From NCBI GenBank assembly GCA_945861295.1, contig CAMAUF010000108.1, positions 1 through 7,102 on the forward strand: a stretch of DNA of 7,102 nucleotides, read 5' to 3'. The notes under the pieces are model-generated. The model had not been told where the DNA came from. It searched no databases and worked only from the letters and a program-made list of their open reading frames with translations. A program made the translations under genes and the position numbers. Origin of the DNA: a bacterium (GTDB lineage Bacteria; Chloroflexota; Dehalococcoidia; Tepidiformales; Tepidiformaceae). How positions within the stretch are numbered: position 1 is the stretch's first letter; every line of letters begins with the position of its first letter. Positions 1-5,038 of this stretch are shown here, piece by piece.

Positions 1-28
1 GCTGACAGCCGAAGGCAGCTTCGTCAGC
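1..28. repeat. Inverted repeat downstream of the AhpD-like gene, possible terminator stem
   Basis: GCTGAC (1-6) is the exact reverse complement of GTCAGC (23-28), with a small nested GCC-GAA-GGC element between. It lies about 60 bases past the stop of the minus-strand AhpD-like gene. A U-tract, if present, would fall outside the window, so terminator function cannot be judged. Confidence 0.22.
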
Positions 29-88
29 CACTAGCCCCTCATTGAGAGACAGGCCGCCGGGGCTCACGCCTCGGCGGCAGCCGATGCC

Positions 89-640
89 CTACTTCGGGCC
101 GCCTTGGAAGGCCAAGAGATGCTGGTGCATCCCGGCTGGGACATCCGGCAGGCCGACGGTGAACGTCCCTTCCGAGACCGGCGGGTCGACATCGAAGACC
201 TTGTTGAACTTGTGCACCGAATCCCACGTCCCGATCGCGATCGTCAGTTCGACGATTTGCTCCTCGGAGAAGTGCTCTTTAAGCCTGTCCATAAACGCAT
301 CGTCAACGTGGTCGGCGTGGTGAAGGACGAAATCCTCCGCCAAATCCAACGCCACCTTGGTGCGCTCGGGCAGATCCGAGTTGCGGTGGTCGAGCATCTT
401 GAGGACCATCTCCTCGTCCATCCCATTCTGCTGCGCCGCAGCAGAGCGAGCAGGCACTCAGTAGCGGCAACCGTTCAGGTTCGACGACTTCAGGCGCACG
501 AGGTCCTTGAGCACGGGGTCCAATGTGCTGTGCGACCAGATGATCCCGTAGTTGTACATAAAGGCCTTGAAGAGATCTGGCCGGTGCATATACACCCCGC
601 CGAACCCCTTCGCCCCGCCGACTTCGCTTACGCGTGGCAT
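89..640 (-). CDS. AhpD-like / carboxymuconolactone decarboxylase-family protein, putative selenoprotein (CxxU), UGA read through
   Basis: Seen: two adjacent reading frames on the minus strand are in the same phase and separated only by a TGA at 458-460. The first half ends ..LKSSNLNGCRY and the second half resumes VPARSAAAQQNGMDEEM. Read together they form one 183-residue protein with the AhpD/CMD layout: an N-terminal helical part, a redox motif C58-R-Y-[UGA61], then a helical C-terminal half ending at TAG (89-91). Family knowledge: in AhpD-like proteins this motif is CxxC (NGCxYC) and acts as a thiol peroxidase/disulfide reductase site; Sec-containing AhpD-like proteins have been reported from marine metagenomes. 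Inference: UGA61 encodes selenocysteine, supported by the hairpin at 427-445. The start at 640 was chosen because AAGGGG (647-652) precedes it by 6 bases and upstream codons look non-coding. Alternatives are a nonsense mutation or a base error (TGC to TGA). Family assignment is firm; the Sec reading is likely but unproven. Confidence 0.82.
427..445 (-). promoter_or_regulatory. Candidate bacterial SECIS hairpin
   Basis: The minus-strand RNA reads UCUGCUGC-GGC-GCAGCAGA: a perfect 8-bp stem closed by a 3-base GGC loop. It starts 13 bases after the UGA, and the apical loop falls at bases 21-23 after it. Known bacterial SECIS elements lie inside the coding region just after the UGA, with the loop roughly 16-37 bases downstream and a G among the first two loop bases. 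All three conditions hold here. SelB binding is inferred. Confidence 0.68.
458..460 (-). other. In-frame UGA codon, candidate selenocysteine codon (Sec61)
   Basis: The codon order on the minus strand is GGT TGC CGC TAC TGA GTG CCT GCT. It places TGA at the fourth position of the CxxC motif of the AhpD-like protein. UGA is a genuine stop elsewhere in the window (SMP-30 gene at 1229-1231, ligase-like gene at 4839-4841), so a genome-wide UGA reassignment is unlikely. The coding pattern continues for 122 codons after it without another stop. Confidence 0.72.
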
Positions 641-696
641 GATGTGCCCCTTTCTGACTCGCGCGGCGACCACCCTGGTCTACCTCGCCTCGCGCC

Positions 697-724
697 ATCA
701 TACGCCGTTGGTATCTCTAGCCAA
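697..724 (-). promoter_or_regulatory. Candidate sigma70-type promoter of the AhpD-like gene
   Basis: On the minus strand, TTGGCT (719-724, 4/6 to TTGACA) is followed after 16 bases by TATGAT (697-702, 5/6 to TATAAT). The predicted start near 690 gives a leader of about 50 bases before the ATG at 640, containing the AAGGGG ribosome site. It lies in the gap after the upstream gene ends at 779, so the AhpD-like gene can be transcribed on its own. Confidence 0.45.
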
Positions 725-732
725 GGCGCAAC

Positions 733-755
733 GCCGGAGGGTTGCCCGCTCCGGC
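733..755 (-). terminator. GC-rich hairpin after the 779-1147 gene, weak terminator candidate
   Basis: GCCGGAG (733-739) and CTCCGGC (749-755) are exact reverse complements separated by 9 bases, 24 bases past the stop of the minus-strand gene at 779. No T-run follows on the minus strand, so an intrinsic terminator is doubtful. Confidence 0.22.
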
Positions 756-778
756 TCACTGCCTTCGTCGAGCTCAGA

Positions 779-1147
779 TCACTCGTCGTCGCCGGGGCAG
801 CGAGCTTGGGGGACCTCACGGCTCACCACGACGTCGGGCTTCTGACCGGCGAGCCAGTTGCGCATCACCTCCAGCACCGTGTACGCCTTGCCATCGACGG
901 TCACCGAGTCCTGGTAGGTCGAGCTCTCCGAGAAGATGGTGTAGTGCTTCAAACAGGCGGGCCCAAACACGCCGGGCGGCCGGCTGATGGCCTCGCGCTC
1001 ATGCCCGCTTGCGACCCGCTGCGGTAGTACACGAAGCATCTCCGCAAGCGTCGTCCCCCAGGTGAGGCGCGTGAACGGCTTGCCATCCGGCGCCGCGAGG
1101 CCCGCTTCGATGTCGCCGGAGGAGATCAGTGTATCGCCGAGGTTCAT
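779..1147 (-). CDS. Small protein of unknown function; probable frameshifted start at 1205
   Basis: I do not recognise the family. From the ATG at 1147 the product is 122 residues (MNLGDTLISSGD.. to ..ARCPGDDE), soluble in appearance, with no signal peptide or membrane segment. The frame stays open upstream of 1147 back to a TAA, giving plausible extra residues FDEDHVLTNHLTTPYFVR but no usable start codon or ribosome site. An ATG at 1203-1205, preceded by GGAG-type sequence, is one base out of phase: ATG-C-TTC-GAC. Removing that C would give MFDEDHVLTNHL and a 141-residue protein starting 23 bases after the SMP-30 stop, suggesting an operon with it. Either the gene is shifted by a recent mutation or base error, or translation starts at 1147 without a visible ribosome site. 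The codon pattern in this frame supports real coding. Confidence 0.55.
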   Translation of the reverse strand: MNLGDTLISSGDIEAGLAAPDGKPFTRLTWGTTLAEMLRVLPQRVASGHEREAISRPPGVFGPACLKHYTIFSESSTYQDSVTVDGKAYTVLEVMRNWLAGQKPDVVVSREVPQARCPGDDE

Positions 1148-1228
1148 CCGGACGAAGTACGGTGTCGTGAGGTGGTTCGTAAGGACGTGGTCCTCGTCGA
1201 AGCATTACTCCCTACTCCGGCACTGGAC

Positions 1229-2152
1229 TCACGCCTGATAGTTCAGCTTCAGCCCCGCCACAGGCCAGTTGTCGAACGCCACCAACTGGCCCTTCGTGCT
1301 CAGCGTCACGTACAGCGTGCGTAGGTCCGGGCCACCGAAACAGCAGTTCGTCGTGAAGTAGTCGCCCGTCGCGGTGTGGGTGATGCGCGTGCCGTCGTGC
1401 GAAATCGAGGTGATGCCCCCGTTCGCCAGGGTCGCCACGAGGACGTTGCCCTCCGAATCGACGCAGAGCGAGTCGAGCATCGCCATGTTCGCCGCGCCGC
1501 CCGTGGGGGCGCTGCCGATCACCCAGCGCCGCCCTGCCACGCCCGGCCCGTTCAGTTCCACGGCCCAGACGCGGTTCGTCGGCGTCTCCGCGTAGTACAA
1601 ATGCTTGCCGTCGGGGCTGAGACCGATGCCGTTGGGCCGCTCCACTCCGTACAGCACCTCCTTGATCATCGAACCGTCCGGTGACGCGTAATAGATCCCG
1701 CCGCGGTCGCTGTCGCGCGGGCGTGTCTTGCCGAGGTCGGTGAAGTAGAAGTTACCCGCGGCATCGAAGACGAGGTCGTTCGGCCCCTTGAGGGGGTAGC
1801 CGCCGCAGGAGCGGTAGAGCGTCGTCACCTCGCCCGCCATGGTGACGCGCTGGATTTGCCCGCCAATGTAGTCCGCCGGTTGCATCCCTGGCGCAACCTG
1901 TGTCGTCCCGTCCGGCAACAGGCGCTCATGCCATTCGAAGCCGCCGTTCTGGGTGACGTAGACGCAGCCGTCCGGTCCGAGGGCGGCCCCGTTCGGCCCG
2001 CCGCCAGTGGTCGCGAACAGCGACTTCGTGCCGTCGGGCTTGATGCGGGTCAGCGTCCCCCTGCGGATTTCGGTGACGAGGATGTCGCCGCCGGGCAGTT
2101 CGAGCGGACCTTCCGGGAAGGCGAGGCCGTCGGTGATGACGCGGTGGTCCAT
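1229..2152 (-). CDS. SMP-30/gluconolactonase/LRE-family protein (beta-propeller lactonase)
   Basis: The 307-residue product has the full-length six-bladed propeller pattern of the SMP-30/gluconolactonase family, which hydrolyses sugar lactones or related esters using one divalent metal ion. Visible motifs are FPEGP with E14, GPNGAALGPDG (52-62), KGPNDLVFD (122-130), RPNGIGLSPDG (172-182) with N174, and MLDSLCVDSEGN (225-236) with D227. E14, N174 and D227 match the usual metal ligands. No signal peptide, so it is probably cytoplasmic. The start at 2152 (MDHRV) was chosen over an upstream ATG at 2209 because AAGGAG sits 7 bases before it and the longer N-terminus is unlike the family. The substrate cannot be told. 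A small unrecognised gene follows closely on the same strand, and a decayed second copy lies at 4786-4904. Confidence 0.92.
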   Translation of the reverse strand: MDHRVITDGLAFPEGPLELPGGDILVTEIRRGTLTRIKPDGTKSLFATTGGGPNGAALGPDGCVYVTQNGGFEWHERLLPDGTTQVAPGMQPADYIGGQIQRVTMAGEVTTLYRSCGGYPLKGPNDLVFDAAGNFYFTDLGKTRPRDSDRGGIYYASPDGSMIKEVLYGVERPNGIGLSPDGKHLYYAETPTNRVWAVELNGPGVAGRRWVIGSAPTGGAANMAMLDSLCVDSEGNVLVATLANGGITSISHDGTRITHTATGDYFTTNCCFGGPDLRTLYVTLSTKGQLVAFDNWPVAGLKLNYQA

Positions 2153-2191
2153 GGTGGTGCTCCTTGAAGACCTGGAACCCGAGCGCCAAAG

Positions 2192-2219
2192 GCGATACGT
2201 CCTTAGCACTCTCGGTCAA
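2192..2219 (-). promoter_or_regulatory. Possible promoter of the SMP-30 gene
   Basis: On the minus strand, TTGACC (2214-2219, 5/6) is followed after 16 bases by TATCGC (2192-2197, only 3/6). A start near 2185 would give a leader of about 33 bases carrying AAGGAG before the ATG at 2152. The -10 match is poor. Confidence 0.3.
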
Positions 2220-2271
2220 TGCGGATACATGCTAACATCCAGACTACACCCGCGCAGGGGGCAGTTGCCGG

Positions 2272-3177
2272 ATGCCAACCGGACCCACGATTGTGTTCAT
2301 GAGCTATGCTCGGGTCGACGTTCAAGACGAGCGGGTGTTCTGGATGAAAGAGACCTTGGAAAGGGAACTTAAGGCTCACTCAGGGGACGCTGCTTGGTCA
2401 GTCTTTCTGGATACTTCTGACATCAAGGGAGGCCAAACTTGGCGCTCCGTTCTAAAAGATCATGTTAATTCATCCATGTTCTTCTGTCTCTTGATGTCTC
2501 CTTCGTACTTTAACAGTACTAATTGTCGGATCGAATTCGAAGGCTTCCTCGCGCGCGAGAAACAACTGGAACGTGATGATCTCGTATTTCCGCTGACATG
2601 GATTGCACTCAGATCTCACCAACTTCAAGATGCCCTGGTATCGAAAGCATCGGAACACCAAAGGACAGATCTTAGTGCAGTGAGAACGTCAGCCGTCGGC
2701 TCGCAGGATTCGTTCAATACCCTTTCAAGGCTGGCGGCGGATATTGTGGAGGCACGCGACCGCGGAACGCCTCTGTCGTACCAGCGCCTATGCCAAATCC
2801 TTGACGACATCGATCTGAGCGGCCTTGAGTCAACCGCGAGCGAAAGAGGTGCAATTCGCTTGCAGTCGGCTCCACATCAGCGAGGTCAACGTTATGAAGT
2901 GATCTGGTATGCCCTACAACTAGTTCGGCCCCTATCGGTAGAGCGGCTTCAGAGCGCTCTCGCGGATCCGGAATCAATCGTCAGGCTGGTTGTCGACACG
3001 TTCCACCGCTCCGGCGTGACACCGTACAGTGACGCTGAGGATCTGTTGACCTTCGGCCTATCCATGCATCAGGGGTTCGAGGCTGCGCTGGCTTTCGACT
3101 GGTCGTCCGTGTACATCCCAGAGGTCGCGCGGATCCTCAACGGTCAACGCGCAGGCGACCTCGGGAAGTCGCGATAA
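2272..3177 (+). CDS. TIR-domain protein with unassigned C-terminal region
   Basis: The 301-residue product begins with a TIR domain at about residues 5-125: the first strand and box IVFMSYARVD (7-16), the BB-loop-like FLDTSDIKGG (45-54), and CLLMSPSYFNSTNCRIEFEG (72-91), where C85-x-x-E88 matches the position of the catalytic glutamate in NAD-consuming TIR proteins. Bacterial TIR domains commonly cleave NAD+ or make cyclic ADP-ribose signals in antiphage defence; that activity here is inference. Residues about 165-301 are mostly helical and charged, and I cannot assign them to a family. There are no membrane segments. The gene stands alone: no recognisable Thoeris, CBASS or Argonaute partner is present. 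It lies in the AT-richer block, with codon use unlike its high-GC flanks, suggesting transfer. The start is the first ATG before the TIR core; GGGGGC lies upstream but no strong ribosome site. Confidence 0.85.
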   Translation: MPTGPTIVFMSYARVDVQDERVFWMKETLERELKAHSGDAAWSVFLDTSDIKGGQTWRSVLKDHVNSSMFFCLLMSPSYFNSTNCRIEFEGFLAREKQLERDDLVFPLTWIALRSHQLQDALVSKASEHQRTDLSAVRTSAVGSQDSFNTLSRLAADIVEARDRGTPLSYQRLCQILDDIDLSGLESTASERGAIRLQSAPHQRGQRYEVIWYALQLVRPLSVERLQSALADPESIVRLVVDTFHRSGVTPYSDAEDLLTFGLSMHQGFEAALAFDWSSVYIPEVARILNGQRAGDLGKSR

Positions 3178-3529
3178 TGAAGGCCGCGGTCAACAGCAGG
3201 ACCCCAGCAGACTGAATTGGGATCGACACCGCTCCTGACTGCAAACTATCCCGCCAGCCCGGCCGCCGGTTGGGATTCGGCAGCACCGGACTGGAGTGCG
3301 CAGACGGGCGAAGTGGACTGGCGGAATCGCCAAGCCGCTGGGCACCGCCAACCGGCACGGACGCCCCGGACACGACCGCCGAACCGGAGACTTGAACGAA
3401 CGGCTGAGCGGGTTCGGGCCGCGAGTAGCCGTCCGAGGCCGATGCCAGGAGCACTGGAGCGGCGGAGAGCACGGCCCCTATGGATAAGAATCCCCAAGTG
3501 AGGAGCGACCAAAGCACATACCGAATCAT
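3137..3529 (-). CDS. Possible small membrane/exported protein with two hydrophobic segments
   Basis: This 130-residue frame is unrecognised but looks coding. It opens MIRYVLWSLLTWGFLSIGAV, a good signal-anchor at residues 4-28, followed by a Pro/Ser/Gly-rich linker (about 30-100) and a second hydrophobic stretch SAGVLLLTAAFIIA (about 107-120) ending in the basic tail RGRLRVDR. That is the shape of a small protein with a periplasmic or external linker. Codons favour G/C at the third position, and it fills the 300-base gap that otherwise holds no gene. Its 3' end overlaps the TIR gene end by 41 bases on the opposite strand, and its ATG (3527-3529) overlaps the likely ATG (3528-3530) of the ligase-like gene in TCATGA. 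An AGAGGGG run lies 10-11 bases upstream. It could still be chance. Confidence 0.42.
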   Translation of the reverse strand: MIRYVLWSLLTWGFLSIGAVLSAAPVLLASASDGYSRPEPAQPFVQVSGSAVVSGASVPVGGAQRLGDSASPLRPSAHSSPVLPNPNRRPGWRDSLQSGAVSIPIQSAGVLLLTAAFIIATSRGRLRVDR

Positions 3530-4841
3530 GAGCAACGCGCCCCTCTTGTCAAGTGCCAGCGTGCGCCAGCATGTCGTCTTCGTGCTTCCGGCGGTCGCTA
3601 TGCTCGTTTTCGCTCCAACGAGTTCCGAACCGTTTGCTATCCCCAAGCTTCTTAGCGTCTGCGGTATCGCCATGGCGGGATTGTGGAGTCCCCGAAAGGC
3701 GACCATCGCGGCGAGCGCCGTCGCTGTATCAATCGTCGGGCTGCTGTCCTGGTCCTTTCCGGGCTGGATGCTTGGCGCGGCCGGGCTTCGCCAGGGGCTA
3801 TTGGCGTTGATAACTCTTGGAGCAGTTTCTACGTGGGCAAGGCGATGCAACACGGCGGAGCAGGGAGGTGAGCACCTGCTCATCTCCCTGATGCCCGCCA
3901 CCATAATCGTCGCCTTGTACGCGTGGGTTCAGGCGCTGGGGATTGACCCAATAGTTTGGTCGGTCCAGGCCGCTCCAGTGAGCTTCATCGGAAACTCGTC
4001 ATCGCTCGGCTGCCTCATGGTCTCAATCGGATCGCTCGCTCTTCTCTCCAAATTGCATACAAGTAAGATCTTGCTGACGGTAATATTTCTAGCGTTTTCT
4101 GTATGCTCCATATCTCAGAGTAGACTCGTCCTGATCTGCACTATTGTCTCAATATCTATCGCAGTGGTCATGCTGGCGATCTCGGAACGGAGCGACATCT
4201 GGCAAATGGCCTTGAGAGTCTTGGCGGCCGCCATAGGCGTGACTACAGGCCTATCTCCGATCGGTAATGGAACTGATGTAGTTTCGAGTGGTGGACCTGG
4301 GTTCGGACTGGGATTCGGCGAATACTCCGATGACGTTCGAATAGAAATATGGAGCGGGTCAATTCAAATCATCAAAGAGAATCCTTTTACCGGAACTAGT
4401 CCTGGGGGATTCTCGGCGACATTCGGCGATCTCATAAGTGTAAATTATCCGTCGCTCTGGGAGCTTTCTGACTATGGATCAGTCGAGATTATCGTTCTGG
4501 ATCCTCATAATCTGATCCTTCAGATGGCGGCGTTCTATGGTCTTCCTTGCGCGTTTGGGTGTATCGTGATGTTATCTATCTTACTCCTTCGGAATCTGCG
4601 CAACGTATTTCGTACCTCTAGGATCGCCTTGCACGCAGCAGCCATACCCATCGTATTATTGTCACTTGTGAATCCAATTGGCATACCAGAATCCGTCCTT
4701 CTCGCTGTGCTGTTTGGGCTCCTTCTTGCTCCGGCTGGTTCCCTCGCCGCGGTCGGCTTGGCCCGGAGTGCACCCAACGCCCAGTCTACGCCTGGTTGTT
4801 CAGCTTCAGACCCGCCATCGGCCAGTTGTCGTGGGCGATGA
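3528..4841 (+). CDS. O-antigen ligase / Wzy_C-like polytopic membrane protein
   Basis: The product is about 437 residues (453 if the ATG at 3480 is used) and contains about ten hydrophobic segments. Features typical of O-antigen ligases/polymerases are the early EPFAIPKLL after the first membrane segment, the large loop with RIEIWSGSIQIIKENPFTG and an SPGGF turn, then DPHNLILQMAAFYGLP with the conserved His-Asn. Such proteins sit in the inner membrane and transfer or polymerise lipid-linked glycans; the substrate here is unknown and no glycosyltransferases are nearby. The start at 3528 was chosen because the membrane region begins soon after it; the 3480 ATG has a GGAGAG about 10 bases upstream and cannot be excluded. 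The last 18 or so residues are read from the opposite strand of the SMP-30 remnant, so the natural C-terminus may be lost. AT-rich codons (ATA, TTA, TCT) contrast with the flanks. Confidence 0.75.
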   Translation: MSNAPLLSSASVRQHVVFVLPAVAMLVFAPTSSEPFAIPKLLSVCGIAMAGLWSPRKATIAASAVAVSIVGLLSWSFPGWMLGAAGLRQGLLALITLGAVSTWARRCNTAEQGGEHLLISLMPATIIVALYAWVQALGIDPIVWSVQAAPVSFIGNSSSLGCLMVSIGSLALLSKLHTSKILLTVIFLAFSVCSISQSRLVLICTIVSISIAVVMLAISERSDIWQMALRVLAAAIGVTTGLSPIGNGTDVVSSGGPGFGLGFGEYSDDVRIEIWSGSIQIIKENPFTGTSPGGFSATFGDLISVNYPSLWELSDYGSVEIIVLDPHNLILQMAAFYGLPCAFGCIVMLSILLLRNLRNVFRTSRIALHAAAIPIVLLSLVNPIGIPESVLLAVLFGLLLAPAGSLAAVGLARSAPNAQSTPGCSASDPPSASCRGR

Positions 4842-4904
4842 GCTGGCCCAGCGACGACAGCGTCGCGTACAAGGTCCGCAGGGCGGGGCATGGTGGTGCT
4901 CCTG
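4786..4904 (-). pseudogene. Remnant of a second SMP-30/gluconolactonase gene (internal deletion)
   Basis: On the minus strand, positions about 4881-4786 translate as LRTLYATLSSLGQLIAHDN followed by WPMAGLKLNNQA and TAG. This matches the C-terminus of the intact copy (LRTLYVTLSTKGQLVAFDN, WPVAGLKLNYQA) at 24 of 32 positions by my alignment. Just upstream, 4904-4889 reads AGGAGCACCACCATG, the same ribosome site and start codon as the intact gene (GGAGCACCACCATG before 2152). The start is therefore joined almost directly to the last 32 or so codons and is out of frame, so about 270 codons are missing. It is a decayed paralog in the same orientation as the intact gene, which implies a former tandem pair. 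Confidence 0.8.
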
Positions 4905-5022
4905 TGGGTGGCTAGCGGTCGAGTCTACGCGAGGATCGGCGGGTGGGGCGAGGCGACGACGCCGGATGGATATGGCAGGTGGCGGCCCGCTGTCGAGGCC
5001 AGACCTGCGTCCGGCGAGCGGC

Positions 5023-5038
5023 TACACTACCCTCCATG
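5023..5038 (+). promoter_or_regulatory. Leaderless-type promoter of the aminotransferase gene
   Basis: TACACT (5023-5028, 4/6 to TATAAT) ends 7 bases before the ATG at 5036, so transcription would begin at or within a base or two of the start codon. There is no ribosome site before the ATG (CTACCCTCC), which fits a leaderless transcript. No good -35 box is visible. The same TACACT box occurs in the same place at the 6843 gene. Confidence 0.5.

Noticed and set aside
73..103. GGCGGC/GCCGCC inverted repeat around the AhpD-like stop codon
   Set aside because: The arms are only 6 bases, far apart and made of common GC-rich words, with no T-run; likely chance.
458..460. UGA as a reassigned sense codon (Trp or Gly) rather than Sec
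   Set aside because: UGA terminates other genes in this window (1229-1231, 4839-4841), and the affected position is specifically the motif cysteine.
104..1027. Long plus-strand frame of 307 codons across the left end
   Set aside because: It is antisense to the AhpD-like and 779-1147 genes, which have recognisable or coherent protein sequence. Its Arg/His/Leu-rich translation is typical of a GC-driven shadow frame.
2153..2209. N-terminal extension of the SMP-30 protein from an ATG at 2209
   Set aside because: The extra residues are Arg/Ser-rich and unlike the family, while AAGGAG sits ideally before the ATG at 2152. The remnant copy conserves the same site.
3524..3552. TTGACA box on the minus strand (3547-3552) as a promoter for the 3137-3529 gene
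   Set aside because: A 17-base spacing would put the -10 on top of the gene's own ATG (ATGATT), so it cannot drive this start.
4535..4891. Minus-strand 118-codon frame MPRPADLV..
   Set aside because: It is the frameshifted reading of the SMP-30 remnant running on opposite the ligase-like gene; the meaningful similarity is in another frame.
4943..5035. N-terminal extension of the aminotransferase from 4943
   Set aside because: The extra 31 residues look non-coding and would cover the TACACT box; MDRDQLL at 5036 is the natural start.
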